NCBI GenBank assembly: GCA_040222855.1
Contig: JAVKCD010000019.1
Location: forward strand, 976,912 to 1,040,911
DNA length: 64,000 nucleotides
Reading direction: 5' to 3'
Source of the DNA: Phycisphaeraceae bacterium
Lineage (GTDB): Bacteria; Planctomycetota; Phycisphaerae; Phycisphaerales; Phycisphaeraceae
Numbering within the stretch: position 1 is the first letter of the stretch; every line of letters begins with the position of its first letter. The notes under the pieces are model-generated. The model was not told the origin of the DNA and did not search any database. It saw only the letters and a list, made by a program, of their open reading frames with translations. The translations under genes and the position numbers were made by a program. Positions 15,530 to 24,604 of this stretch are shown here, one piece after another.

Positions 15530-15798
15530 AAGCAGGAATGCTTTTTGAGTTATCACCGGATTTGGCTGAGTAGGGTTAATCTGCCCTGAGCCTATGTCAA
15601 TGATGAACTTATAGAGTTTAGCGGAGTATTTTGAGAGGCGTATGCGAAGGCGTTGCCTTGACATCATGATGAGGTTTGTTAGGACATGGGTTCACCATGT
15701 ATGTGCATGTAACGATCAAACCGCTCACGAAGCGGTTGAAGCGGCATTGGTTCGATGAGGGAGAGAAGCTCTCTCAGAGGAAGGCAAGTTAGACTTTT
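15530..15798 (+). promoter_or_regulatory. AT-richer intergenic leader with two hairpins before a methyltransferase gene
   Basis: No gene is visible. AACCGCT-CACGA-AGCGGTT forms a perfect 7-base-pair hairpin at 15719-15737, and GAGAG-AAGCT-CTCTC a second at 15761-15775 just before the AGAGGAAGG ribosome-binding region. TTGACA at 15658-15663 is a good -35 match but only the weak TAGGAC follows at 16 bases. TAGACT occurs four bases before the ATG at 15799. The layout suggests a structured 5' leader; regulation is inferred. Confidence 0.4.
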
Positions 15799-16632
15799 AT
15801 GGCGATTCCCCCTTCAAATAGCCCGCGTCCGCTCGACGAGATGAACTCGCTTGACGCGACGATCGGCCGTTACGAGATCCGTATGCCGTCAGAGGCCGGA
15901 CTGATGAGTCAGGATCAGGAGTGGTGTGAGTTGACGCTCGATGGGGAGACCTCGACGATCCGGTTTCATGATTACGACCTGATTTATCACCACCCTGGTC
16001 TGTATGAGTCGTTGTTCTACCGGATGCTCAAGTGCACCTCACCGAAGCAGGTGGTTCGATTGCTGGAGACCGTGTTTGAGCAGGATGATCAAGCGGATCT
16101 CAGTGGCCTGCGCGTCTTGGACCTGGGTGCCGGGAACGGGATGGTGGGTGAGCAACTGATCGATGCTGGAGCGGACGCGGTGGTGGGTCTGGACATCATC
16201 CCCGAGGCCAAGGCGGCGTCGGAACGCGACCGGCCGTGGGTTTATGACGACTATCACATCGTTGACCTGCTGAGTCTTCCTGAAGAGAAAGAGAAGAAGA
16301 TCCGTGAGGCGAGGCTGAACTGTCTCACGACGGTGGCGGCACTTGGATTCGGTGATGTGCCGTCGGGGGCATTCCTCAAGTCGCTGGACCTGATCGAGTC
16401 GCCCGGCTGGGTCGTGTTCAACCTCAATGAGAACTTCCTGGCACCCGATGATGAGAGCGGGTTTGCCGCGTTGATTCAGGAGTTGAGTGCCCGGAAGGTG
16501 CTGCGGGTGGATGCATGGCTGCGGTATCAGCATCGCTTGAGCACGACGGGTGAGCCGCTTTTTTACCTGGCGATGATCGCTCACAAGCTCGACGATGTGC
16601 CGGTGGAGATGCTTGAGGAACTACTGGGTTGA
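15799..16632 (+). CDS. Class I methyltransferase coupled to an ABC transporter
   Basis: A 277-residue protein. Motif I is VLDLGAGNGMVGEQL near residue 113, followed by VVGLDII with the acidic residue that binds the SAM ribose. After it, ARLNCLTTVAALGFGDVPSGAFL resembles the catalytic-strand region of methyltransferases of the Williams-Beuren type. The first 90 residues hold FHDYDLIYHHPGLYESLFYRML. The substrate is unknown. The stop overlaps the TTG start of the transporter ATPase gene by four bases, so translation is probably coupled and a shared physiological role is likely. Confidence 0.78.
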   Translation: MAIPPSNSPRPLDEMNSLDATIGRYEIRMPSEAGLMSQDQEWCELTLDGETSTIRFHDYDLIYHHPGLYESLFYRMLKCTSPKQVVRLLETVFEQDDQADLSGLRVLDLGAGNGMVGEQLIDAGADAVVGLDIIPEAKAASERDRPWVYDDYHIVDLLSLPEEKEKKIREARLNCLTTVAALGFGDVPSGAFLKSLDLIESPGWVVFNLNENFLAPDDESGFAALIQELSARKVLRVDAWLRYQHRLSTTGEPLFYLAMIAHKLDDVPVEMLEELLG

Positions 16633-17411
16633 TCACGCTCGAAGCGGTGGCCAAGCGGTTCCCGAGTGGGGCTGTCGCGTTGGGTGGGATTGACCTCAAG
16701 GTCGAACGAGGTGAGTTGGTGGTGCTCGTGGGGGCTTCGGGGTGTGGCAAGACGACGACGCTTCGGCTGATCAATCGGCTGACGGACCCGACAGAGGGCC
16801 GCGTGCTGGTGGACGATCAGGATATCGCGGGGGTTGACCCCGTGATGCTTCGGCGATCGATCGGTTATGTGATTCAGGAAGTCGGGTTGTTCCCGCACCT
16901 GACCGTGGCGGAGAACGCGGGGCTCATCCCGAGGATGCTGGGCTGGGCCAAGACGCGGACGCGGGATCGGGTCCGGGCGTTGCTGGAGCTGGTTCGCCTT
17001 GATCCCGACGAGTTTGCGGATCGGTTGCCAGCGCAGATGTCGGGCGGGCAACGCCAGCGGGTGGGTCTGGCGCGAGCGCTGGCGGCGGAGCCTGGGATCA
17101 TGCTGATGGATGAGCCGTTCGGGGCGATTGACCCGGTGAATCGTGCGAGGCTGCAGGACGAGTATCTGGCGATTCATCGGCGACTGGGTCTGACGACGGT
17201 GATGGTCACGCATGACATCGGCGAGGCGTTGCTGCTGGGCGATCGGGTTGTCGTGATGGCGGAGGGGCGAGTGCTTCAGGCGGACACTCCGGAGCGGATT
17301 GCCAGTCATCCGGCGAACGACGCTGTGGAGCGATTGATTCACGATCCGGTCGCGCGCTCGGCGAAGATCGCGGGGATGGTGGCGCGGGGTTCGAGTGGGG
17401 GTGGCGGATGA
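16629..17411 (+). CDS. OpuC/EgtU-type ABC transporter ATP-binding protein
   Basis: A 260-residue ABC ATPase of the quaternary-amine/osmoprotectant class. It has Walker A GASGCGKTTT, the Q-loop at YVIQEVGLFPHLTV, the signature SGGQRQRVGLARAL, Walker B GIMLMDEPFGAIDP and the H-loop VMVTHDIGEAL. The FGAIDP form is typical of OpuCA/ProV. No C-terminal CBS pair is present, unlike many OpuCA proteins. The TTG start overlaps the methyltransferase stop, and the stop overlaps the permease start (ATGA). It should energise the permease-binding fusion encoded next. Confidence 0.92.
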   Translation: MITLEAVAKRFPSGAVALGGIDLKVERGELVVLVGASGCGKTTTLRLINRLTDPTEGRVLVDDQDIAGVDPVMLRRSIGYVIQEVGLFPHLTVAENAGLIPRMLGWAKTRTRDRVRALLELVRLDPDEFADRLPAQMSGGQRQRVGLARALAAEPGIMLMDEPFGAIDPVNRARLQDEYLAIHRRLGLTTVMVTHDIGEALLLGDRVVVMAEGRVLQADTPERIASHPANDAVERLIHDPVARSAKIAGMVARGSSGGGG

Positions 17412-18976
17412 ACAGTTGGTGGTCACTGATGGAGGGGTTGGATCGTCTGGTGGCATGGCACACGCTGCTGGTGCTGGTGTCGATCGTGCTGGCATCTGCG
17501 GTGAGTGTGCCGGTGGGGGTGATGCTGGCGCGAGGTCGTCCGCGTGTTCGAGCGGCGGTGCTGGGGGCAGCGTCGGTCATGCAGACGATCCCGGGGCTGG
17601 CGTTTCTTGCGCTGATCTACATGGTGCTGGTGGAGATCAATCGAGCGTTGCAGGCGGCAACGGGCAGTGATGATTCGCTGTTTCGATCGATCGGCCTGCT
17701 GCCGACACTGATCGCGTTGACGCTGTACGCCGTGCTGCCGATCCTCAGGAATACGGTGGTGGGGATCGCCTCGATTGAGCGTGGGTTGCTGGACGCTGCG
17801 GACGGGATGGGCATGACGGTGGGGCAGCGGCGATGGATTCTGGAACTCCCGCTCGCGGCACCGGTGATCCTCGCGGGCGTGCGCACGGCGACCGTCTGGA
17901 CCGTGGGGATTGCGACGTTATCGACGCTGATCGGTCAGCCGTCGCTGGGTGATCCGATCATCGCGGGGTTGCAGACCCTCAACAGCCAGCAGGTGATCGT
18001 GGGGTGTCTGATGGCGGCGGGTCTGGCGGTGGTGCTCGATGGCGTGCTGGGGATGATCGAGCACGCCATGTCGAAGCGCCGGATGGGGCGGGCTATGGTG
18101 GGCGCGGTTGTGTTACTGCTCGCCGGGGTGGTGGCGGTCGCCGTGGTGCTGGACCTGGGGCGTGGCGATCGGTTCGAGGTGGGAGCCAAGACCTTTAACG
18201 AGTCGTATGTGCTCGGGTATCTGCTTGGTGAGCAGTTGGGCGATGATTACGACGTGGCGTATCGGACGGGGCTCGGATCGACCGTCGCCTTCGAGGCGCT
18301 GCGGAATGACGAGCTCGATGCGTATGTTGATTATTCGGGAACGATCTGGGCGACGCTGATGAAACGGACTGAGCCTCTGGGGGCCGAGCCGCTTCGGATA
18401 GAGGTCACGCGCTGGCTGCGAGACGAGCATGGCGTGGTGTGTCTGGGGAGTCTTGGATTCGAGAATGCTTACGCGCTCGCGGTTCGGCGGGAGCTGGCGG
18501 AGGAGCTGGGACTTGAGACGATTGATGATCTCGCGCGTCACGCTGGGCGATTGAGCATCGGGGGGGACCCCGAGTTTTTTGGTCGTGCGGAGTGGGATCG
18601 TGTGCGATCTCTTTACGGATTGGGTTTCGATCGGCAGGTCTCGATGCAGTCGACGCTGATGTACCAGGCGGTGCGTGATGGCGAGGTGGATGTGATCACG
18701 GCGTACACGACGGACGCCAAGATCGATGTCTACGACCTGGTGTTGCTGGAAGACCCACGGCAGGCTTTCCCGCCTTATGAGGCGTTGGTGTTGCTCGGTC
18801 CGCGCGCGGGCGGCGATGCGCAGGTGGTGGCACGATTGACGCCATTGATCGGAACGATCGATGCCACGCTGATGCGTGAGATCAACCGGCTGGTGGATGA
18901 AGAGGGGATGCTGTCGCGCGATGCTGCGAGCACGCTGCGGCGTAGGCTGGTGGATCAATCGTTGTTGTCGAATTGA
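17408..18976 (+). CDS. Fused permease and substrate-binding protein (OpuF/EgtU type)
   Basis: A 522-residue fusion. Residues about 15-250 are a BPD-type inner-membrane permease with the EAA-like loop GLLDAADGMGMTVGQRRWILELPLA. After a further transmembrane segment (about 230-250) residues 255-515 form an OpuAC-type periplasmic binding domain: GAKTFNESYVLGYLLG, GLGSTVAFEALRNDELDAYVDYSGT and DVITAYTTDAKI. This layout occurs in betaine/choline OpuF systems and in ergothioneine EgtU systems. I cannot decide the ligand from motifs. The 3' end overlaps the converging truD gene by 22 bases. Confidence 0.9.
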   Translation: MNSWWSLMEGLDRLVAWHTLLVLVSIVLASAVSVPVGVMLARGRPRVRAAVLGAASVMQTIPGLAFLALIYMVLVEINRALQAATGSDDSLFRSIGLLPTLIALTLYAVLPILRNTVVGIASIERGLLDAADGMGMTVGQRRWILELPLAAPVILAGVRTATVWTVGIATLSTLIGQPSLGDPIIAGLQTLNSQQVIVGCLMAAGLAVVLDGVLGMIEHAMSKRRMGRAMVGAVVLLLAGVVAVAVVLDLGRGDRFEVGAKTFNESYVLGYLLGEQLGDDYDVAYRTGLGSTVAFEALRNDELDAYVDYSGTIWATLMKRTEPLGAEPLRIEVTRWLRDEHGVVCLGSLGFENAYALAVRRELAEELGLETIDDLARHAGRLSIGGDPEFFGRAEWDRVRSLYGLGFDRQVSMQSTLMYQAVRDGEVDVITAYTTDAKIDVYDLVLLEDPRQAFPPYEALVLLGPRAGGDAQVVARLTPLIGTIDATLMREINRLVDEEGMLSRDAASTLRRRLVDQSLLSN

Positions 18977-20271
18977 GAAGCGTTGTTCTTGAATCGTTCG
19001 AGCGAGGCGTCGGGGACGTCGTTTTTCATCACCTCGCGCAGGATCATGGTGGCGAAGGCTCCGCGGGTGAGGGTGAAGGCCACTTTGATGAAGGGTCCGT
19101 GCTCGTCGGCCCCGCCTTCGAGTTCGATGTCTCGTGCGAACACACGTAGGGGTCGGCGAGACCCGCCGACATTGAGGTGGTTGGCGGCCTGGAGATCACG
19201 CTCGCCAAGCCCTTCTTCTTCGAGCGCGAGCAGTTCTCGGTTGAGGACTTCACCCTGCGGCTGGAGCATGCTCGGCCCCCACATGGGGCCGGAGGGCGAG
19301 ATCTCGAGTCGGGTGATGCGGCCTGTCGGGGCGTTTTCGGTGCGGGCGATGTCCTTGTCGACAGCGAACACCGAGCCGTTGTCGTGTTTCCAGGCGAGGT
19401 CGCCCGTAACGAGACTATCGAAGGTGTTCTCACGGATGCGGCGATCGAGAACACGGTTGAAGACGGCTCCCTGGAATGCGCTGATGTAGAGCTGGCGCTG
19501 CGCTTTGTCGATTGCACGGACAGCCTGTTCGGCGGACTTTCCTTGCCGGAGTGTTTCGAGCGCCTGCCGGTCGCTTCTCAGTGATTTCGGGCAGCGTTCG
19601 AGTGCTTTGTCGTAGTCGCCTTCGTCGTAGGCCTTGCGTGCTTTGCGCAGGTCGGGGGTCTCGATGTCGAGAGGCTTGCCCAGAAGTTCATTAAGAAGGT
19701 CCTGATAGCGGCCAAGGATGAGGTGGCGGCCAAGGTGATGGCCGTTGTCGCGGTAGCCAAAGCGCTGCTGCCCCAGATAGTTCGGCGCACCGACCTGCTC
19801 GATCTGTTTGAGGGTGGCGCGAGCGTGAACGACAGCGGTCGCGTTCACCCGACGGATTCGGATCACGAAGCGGTTGCCGGCGTGGTGGCCCCGGCGGAGC
19901 TTGTTGGTGTGGCGCGTGTGCCAGAGGACTTTCAGGCGCGGGGGCATCTCGACGTTGGCGAGTCGCTCGGCCTCATGTTTCTGGTTGGGCAGATAGACGG
20001 AGAGGAGCTGGCGGGTGACCGCGTGCTTGTCTTTGAGTCCGGCGTAGCCGATGTCGTTGCGGCTGACTCGAAAGGCCTTGGCGAGTCGGCGAACGACCTC
20101 GGCGGTCGGGAGTTCGCGCTTCTCGATGTAGAGGTAGACGTGTTCACCCTCACCGGAGGGCTCGTAAAGAGGGGCTTCCTCGACGAGGAAGTCTTCCGGG
20201 CGTTCTTTGATAACCCCGCCGATGCCGGGGAGGTTGGCGGTGAGTTGTGCGAGGTTGGCGGTGAGGGACAT
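18955..20271 (-). CDS. truD: tRNA pseudouridine(13) synthase
   Basis: TruD of 438 residues modifies U13 of tRNA-Glu. The conserved catalytic block GYAGLKDKHAVTRQ is present with Asp81, preceded by IKERPEDFLVEE and followed by the RGHHAGNRFVIRIR region. The TruD-specific insertion and the C-terminal ARDIELE, TLTRGAFATMILREVMK motifs are present. It is the last gene of the rpsB-tsf-ilvE-truD run, 81 bases after ilvE. Its end overlaps the transporter gene on the other strand by 22 bases. Confidence 0.96.
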   Translation of the reverse strand: MSLTANLAQLTANLPGIGGVIKERPEDFLVEEAPLYEPSGEGEHVYLYIEKRELPTAEVVRRLAKAFRVSRNDIGYAGLKDKHAVTRQLLSVYLPNQKHEAERLANVEMPPRLKVLWHTRHTNKLRRGHHAGNRFVIRIRRVNATAVVHARATLKQIEQVGAPNYLGQQRFGYRDNGHHLGRHLILGRYQDLLNELLGKPLDIETPDLRKARKAYDEGDYDKALERCPKSLRSDRQALETLRQGKSAEQAVRAIDKAQRQLYISAFQGAVFNRVLDRRIRENTFDSLVTGDLAWKHDNGSVFAVDKDIARTENAPTGRITRLEISPSGPMWGPSMLQPQGEVLNRELLALEEEGLGERDLQAANHLNVGGSRRPLRVFARDIELEGGADEHGPFIKVAFTLTRGAFATMILREVMKNDVPDASLERFKNNASQFDNND

Positions 20272-20352
20272 GGTGTTTGGCGCGTTCGGTATGGGAGCAA
20301 GACCCGGTTGGCTGTCCCGGGTGCGTCATCGTGTCAGGAATGACGGCCGTTC

Positions 20353-21288
20353 TTAGTCTTCGGGAGCGTTCGTCGCGACGAGGGCATGGAAAGCGTCGAT
20401 GAGCTTGCGCGTGACCACGCCTGGCTTGCCGTCGCCAACGGTGCGGCCGTCGATTCTGGTGACGGGGATCACCTCGGCGGCGGTTCCGGTGAGGAAGAAC
20501 TCGTCGGCGGTGTAGAGGTCGTGTCGGGTCAGATCGATCGACTCCACGCGGTAGCCCGACTGCACCGCGATCTGTTCGACGGTCTGCTTGGTGATGCCGT
20601 CGAGGATCCCGGCGTGCAGCGGGGGTGTGCGGATCACCGGTTCGCCAGCGACGTGCTTGACGATGAAGATGTTGTCGCCGGTGCACTCGGCCACATAGCC
20701 CTGATGGTTGAGCATCACGGCCTCCATCACGCCGGCGTCGATGGCTTCGATCTTGGCCAGGATGTTGTTGAGGTAGTTGAGGCTCTTGACTCTTGGCGAA
20801 AGAGCGGCGGGATGCGTACGGATGGTCGAGGCGGTGATGATCGCCATCCCATCGCGGTACATCTCTTCGGGGTAGAGCTTGATCGCGTCAGCGATGATAA
20901 ACACCACGGGACGTGGGCAGCGGAACGGGTTGAGGCCGAGCGTCCCGGCTCCCCGGGTCACGGCGAGACGGATGTAGCCATCGTGCTGCTGGTTGGCGGC
21001 GGCGGTGGCTTTGACGGCGTCGGCGAGCTGATCGAGTGTCCAGGGGATCTCCATGCGGATCGCGCGGGCCGACTCGAAGAGCCGGACCAGATGGCTACGG
21101 AGCTTGAAGACGCGCCCGCTATAGATGCGGATGCCCTCGAACACCCCATCGCCATAGAGGACGCCGTGGTCGTAAACGCTGACGGCCGCGTGCTCGGAGG
21201 GCACCAGCTTGCCGTCAACCCAGACCTGTCGTCCTGTTGGGATCGACTCGGCGTTGGGCAGAAGCGAGCTGTCGGTGTCCGTGGCCAC
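20353..21288 (-). CDS. ilvE: Branched-chain amino acid aminotransferase
   Basis: Class IV PLP aminotransferase of 311 residues for the last step of Val, Leu and Ile synthesis. Marks are DHGVLYGDGVFEGIRIY, RTHPAALSPRVKSLNYLNN with the Schiff-base Lys168, AECTGDNIFIV, and FFLTGTAAEVIPV with the phosphate-binding TGTA. GTG at 21288 with AGGA about nine bases upstream gives the family's usual length; the frame extends upstream into tsf but that part is not coding. The gene starts 19 bases after the tsf stop, an unusual partner for translation genes. Confidence 0.93.
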   Translation of the reverse strand: MATDTDSSLLPNAESIPTGRQVWVDGKLVPSEHAAVSVYDHGVLYGDGVFEGIRIYSGRVFKLRSHLVRLFESARAIRMEIPWTLDQLADAVKATAAANQQHDGYIRLAVTRGAGTLGLNPFRCPRPVVFIIADAIKLYPEEMYRDGMAIITASTIRTHPAALSPRVKSLNYLNNILAKIEAIDAGVMEAVMLNHQGYVAECTGDNIFIVKHVAGEPVIRTPPLHAGILDGITKQTVEQIAVQSGYRVESIDLTRHDLYTADEFFLTGTAAEVIPVTRIDGRTVGDGKPGVVTRKLIDAFHALVATNAPED

Positions 21289-21307
21289 GGCGTGGATTCC
21301 TGAGGGT

Positions 21308-22114
21308 TTAGCCACCCACCTGGTAGCGCACGAACTTCTTGATGGTCGTGCCTGCGGGCAGGAGGTCCTTGATCTGCTTCTTGTCGTCCTTGACGAACGG
21401 CTGGCGGAGCAGGACGACGGAGTCGAGGTATTTGCGGATCTTGCCTTCGACCATCTTCTCGGCGATTTCTTTGGGCTTGCCGGATTCGATGGCTTGGGCG
21501 ATAGCGATCTCGCGTTCTTTCTTAACGATCTCCTGGGGCACTTCCTCGGGGTTGACGCCCAGGGGTGCGGGGACGATCGCGGTGATATGCATGCACAGGT
21601 CGGCGAGCAGTTCGGGGGAGGCTTCGCCCTCGACCTCGACAACCACACCAATCTTACCGTTGTGATGGAGGTAGGTGCCGATCTTGGAGCTCGACCCGCC
21701 CAGGACTTCGGCCTTGGCAAACTGGACGTTTTCCTTGGTCGTCAGCCGGACGTTGTCGATGAGCGCCTTCATGGCGTCGTTGCTCTCGACGGGGCCGGCG
21801 CTGGCCTTGAGGGCTTCGTTGGCGACGCCTTTGACCATGGCGATGTAGTCGCCGTTGTTGGCGGTGAAGTCGGTTTCGGTGTTGATGGCGACGATCGCGG
21901 CCTTGGCCTTGTCATCGGCCACGGCGATGCCGATGCGTCCTTCGGCCGACTCGCGATCGGTGCGGCCATCCATCTTGGCCAGACCCTTCGTGCGGACGAG
22001 ATCAACGGCGGCATCGAAATCGCCGCCTGCCTCTTCGAGGGCGGCTTTGCTTTCCATCATCCCGAGGCCCGTCGCTTTGCGAAGGGCCATCACGTCCTTG
22101 GCGGTGATCGCCAT
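21308..22114 (-). CDS. tsf: Translation elongation factor Ts
   Basis: EF-Ts of 268 residues, the nucleotide-exchange factor of EF-Tu. The N-terminal UBA-like domain has VMALRKATGLGMMESKAALEEAGGD. The core TDFTANN motif contacts EF-Tu and is intact (INTETDFTANNGDY). IGTYLHHNGKIGVVVEVEG and VLLRQPFVKDD follow. It lies downstream of rpsB in the standard rpsB-tsf order with a 78-base gap. Confidence 0.98.
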   Translation of the reverse strand: MAITAKDVMALRKATGLGMMESKAALEEAGGDFDAAVDLVRTKGLAKMDGRTDRESAEGRIGIAVADDKAKAAIVAINTETDFTANNGDYIAMVKGVANEALKASAGPVESNDAMKALIDNVRLTTKENVQFAKAEVLGGSSSKIGTYLHHNGKIGVVVEVEGEASPELLADLCMHITAIVPAPLGVNPEEVPQEIVKKEREIAIAQAIESGKPKEIAEKMVEGKIRKYLDSVVLLRQPFVKDDKKQIKDLLPAGTTIKKFVRYQVGG

Positions 22115-22192
22115 GGTTCGTCGCTCCCAGTTACGGTGAAAGACAAGTTGTCAGGTTATGGCGTCCGCACGCGCGGACCGCTTGTTTCTTGG

Positions 22193-23053
22193 TCACGAGG
22201 CGGCGGGGCCGGCTTGCTCGGTCGCGGCGCTGGCAACGGCCTCGGGGGACTCATCCTCGGGAGGTGCTCCGGCATCTTCAGCAGTGAACTGAGCGCGCTT
22301 GCTGCGTCGACGGGGCTGTCCATCTTCACCTACTTCGCCACCAGCGGCCTTGGCCTGCTCAGCGGCGGCCTGCCGGTTGTGCTTGCCCTCGGCGATGGCC
22401 TTGGCGAGGTTGGAGACGATCACCTCGATCGCTCGCATGGCGTCATCGTTGCCGGGGATGGGGATGTCGGCGTACTCGGGGTCGGAATCGGTATCGATCA
22501 GACAGACCGTGGGGATGCCGAGCTTCCGAGCTTCCTTGACCGCGTTGACCTCGTTGTTGACATCGATCACGACCATGGCTCCGGGCAGCTTGGTCATGTT
22601 GCGCAGGCCGGCGAGGTTACGGAGGATCTTGGTCTTCTCGCGGTTGAGCTGGCTCTCCATCTTCTTGGAATACTTCTCGATGTCGCCGGACTCTTCGAGG
22701 CGCTCGAGTTCTTCGAGCCTCTTGAGGCGCTCGCGGATGGTTCGGAAGTTGGTGAGTGTCCCGCCCAGCCAGCGTTCGGTGACGTAGTGCATGCCGACAT
22801 CGGAGGCGTACTGCTCGACGATGGTGCGTGCCTGCCGCTTGGTGGCGACGAAGAGCACGTCCTTGCCATCGGCGACGGTCTGGGTGAGGAACTTACGCGC
22901 CAGCAGAAGACCTTTCACGGTCTCCTTGACATCGATGATGTGCATCTTCTGGCGTTTGCCGAAGATGTAGGGAGCCATCTTCGGGTTCCAGTGGGTCGAG
23001 CGGCTGCCGAAGTGAATTCCGGCTTCCACCAGATCCTTGACGAGTGAGGCCAT
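22193..23053 (-). CDS. rpsB: 30S ribosomal protein S2 with C-terminal extension
   Basis: uS2 of 286 residues. It begins LVKDLVEAGIHFGSRSTHWNPKM and contains FVATKRQARTIVEQYA, TERWLGGTLTNFRTI and VVIDVNNEVNAVKEARKLGIP with CLIDTDSDPE, all family signatures. The last 55 or so residues (from about HNRQAAAEQ) are an acidic, alanine-rich tail beyond the usual S2 length. ATG at 23053 has AGGAG six bases upstream; the frame upstream of it is leader. It heads the rpsB-tsf-ilvE-truD operon. Confidence 0.97.
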   Translation of the reverse strand: MASLVKDLVEAGIHFGSRSTHWNPKMAPYIFGKRQKMHIIDVKETVKGLLLARKFLTQTVADGKDVLFVATKRQARTIVEQYASDVGMHYVTERWLGGTLTNFRTIRERLKRLEELERLEESGDIEKYSKKMESQLNREKTKILRNLAGLRNMTKLPGAMVVIDVNNEVNAVKEARKLGIPTVCLIDTDSDPEYADIPIPGNDDAMRAIEVIVSNLAKAIAEGKHNRQAAAEQAKAAGGEVGEDGQPRRRSKRAQFTAEDAGAPPEDESPEAVASAATEQAGPAAS

Positions 23054-23251
23054 AACGTGCTCCTGGGCCGCAGGCCCGAATAAACTCCGCACGCCAATCG
23101 AGGCGTGAGGTCTGCCGCATGTCGAGGGTTGCGATACCCCGTCATCAGCACCGGTGCGGCCACCGGGTTGCCTGAAAGATCAGTCTCTGCGGGCCGGATC
23201 GCCACGACGCGACCCTTGTACCCGCCAGCGAATCCTTTCGCCGGATCACTC
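23054..23251 (-). promoter_or_regulatory. Structured rpsB leader
   Basis: About 190 untranslated bases between the rpsB promoter and its ATG. Two hairpins are visible: CACGCC/GGCGTG at 23090-23107, and GGGCC-GCA-GGCCC at 23065-23077 directly 5' of the AGGAG ribosome-binding site. Autogenous control by S2 is known in other bacteria, but this leader matches no motif I recognise. Regulation is inferred. Confidence 0.4.
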
Positions 23252-23280
23252 AGTCTAAGCAGGGGTTAGGGAACCTGCAA
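23252..23280 (-). promoter_or_regulatory. Sigma70-type promoter of rpsB operon
   Basis: Minus-strand TTGCAG (plus 23275-23280), a 17-base spacer and TAGACT (plus 23252-23257). Good match to the consensus layout. Confidence 0.65.
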
Positions 23281-23341
23281 GCAGGCTGAGCGGGGTCGCC
23301 AGGGACCGATCGGGTTCTGGGAGAAGGTCGAGAGCCCGGAA

Positions 23342-24604
23342 TCAGGCCGGTTTGGGACCAGAATCACCCTCTGAGGCGGATTCGCCTTTCATCTTTTCTA
23401 ATAGCCACTGCTGCTCACCGTACTTATAAGCCGTGACCATGATGAAGCTATAGAGCACAATGAAGGCGGCCAGGGCGTACCGCCAGCGGATTTCGAGAGC
23501 GACCATCGTGCAGCCGATGACTGCGAACATTCCGGCGGCGAGGTAGATGACCAGAACTGCCTGCTTGACCGAGAGACCGGCTTTGCGGAGAAGGTGGTGG
23601 ATGTGCTGGCTGTCGGGGCTAAACAGGGGCTGCCCACGCATCTTACGCCTGAAAATAGCCAGCGACGTATCGGTGATGGGGACGGCGAAGGTGATGAGCG
23701 AGGCGGTCACCAGCAGCAGGGCCTTGCCGGGGACAGTGGCGAACATCAATACGGTGGCGATGCACAGGAACCCGAGCAACAACGAGCCGGCATCGCCCAT
23801 GAAGATGGTGGCGGGGTTGAAGTTGTAGGGGAGGAAGCCCAGGACCCCACCGATGATCGCCAGACACATGACCAGGCGGACCGGGTGGCTGAGAATACCC
23901 TCAGCGAAGGCGCTGGTGTCGGACGTCTGGATCGCGACCAGTGCGGCGATGACCAGGAAGCCGGTCGCGGAGATAACGGTGACCCCGCCGGCGAGACCAT
24001 CGAGCCCGTCAATGAGATTCAGGGCGTTGCAGGCTCCGATGACCAGGAAAGCGATCAGCGCGGTGCCCAACCAGTATTCCAGTCCGTACTGGGCGGTCAT
24101 GATCCAGTCCGGGATCGGGTTCATCAAGCCGGTGGAGCGTTCGGTGGCGACGATCAGCTCGTGAACGATCTGCACGCCGACGTTCTCGTGAGCGAGCATG
24201 GCGGCAGCGAAGAGCTGGCCAGCGACTTTCATCCGCGGGCTCAGACCTGACACGTCGTCGATCAGCCCGGTGAGGCAGATCAGCCCGGCACCGACCACGA
24301 TCCACATCGGGAAGCGGATGGTGGAGAGACCGTTGGTCATCATGGCATCGTGGGGCTCGGTGAAAGAGCCGGTGACGATCCCCGCGACCCAGCCGAGGAA
24401 GATCGCTACCCCGCCCAGGTACGCGACCGCCTGGATGTGGTTTTTCCTAATGAGGTCGGGCTTATCGACGATGTTGTTGTGAGTGGCGATGGATCGCATC
24501 ACCGGCGTCATCACCAGCGAGACCAGGAACGCCACGAAAAAAACCGGCATATACGGGGCCACCACCTCGGAGAAGGTGAGGGCGACTTGCTCAGCCTCGG
24601 TCAT
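23342..24604 (-). CDS. Undecaprenyl-phosphate sugar-1-phosphate transferase (WecA/TagO-like)
   Basis: Polytopic enzyme of 420 residues in the MraY/WecA family. It transfers a sugar 1-phosphate, typically GlcNAc-1-P, from a UDP sugar to undecaprenyl phosphate to start polymer synthesis. Visible are NIVDKPDLIRKNHIQAVAYLGG (the DKP/H region), LTGLIDDVSGLSPRMK with the metal-binding Asp pair, ACNALNLIDGLDGLAGG, FMGDAGSLLLGF and HIHHLLRKAGLS, the HIHH motif typical of WecA/TagO. About 11 membrane helices. The start overlaps the epimerase stop (ATGA). Last gene of the exopolysaccharide operon. Confidence 0.93.
   Translation of the reverse strand: MTEAEQVALTFSEVVAPYMPVFFVAFLVSLVMTPVMRSIATHNNIVDKPDLIRKNHIQAVAYLGGVAIFLGWVAGIVTGSFTEPHDAMMTNGLSTIRFPMWIVVGAGLICLTGLIDDVSGLSPRMKVAGQLFAAAMLAHENVGVQIVHELIVATERSTGLMNPIPDWIMTAQYGLEYWLGTALIAFLVIGACNALNLIDGLDGLAGGVTVISATGFLVIAALVAIQTSDTSAFAEGILSHPVRLVMCLAIIGGVLGFLPYNFNPATIFMGDAGSLLLGFLCIATVLMFATVPGKALLLVTASLITFAVPITDTSLAIFRRKMRGQPLFSPDSQHIHHLLRKAGLSVKQAVLVIYLAAGMFAVIGCTMVALEIRWRYALAAFIVLYSFIMVTAYKYGEQQWLLEKMKGESASEGDSGPKPA

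Noticed and set aside
21209-23047. A 612-codon open frame on the plus strand
   Set aside because: Antisense to ilvE, tsf and rpsB, which are unmistakable; the translation shows antisense bias and no family.
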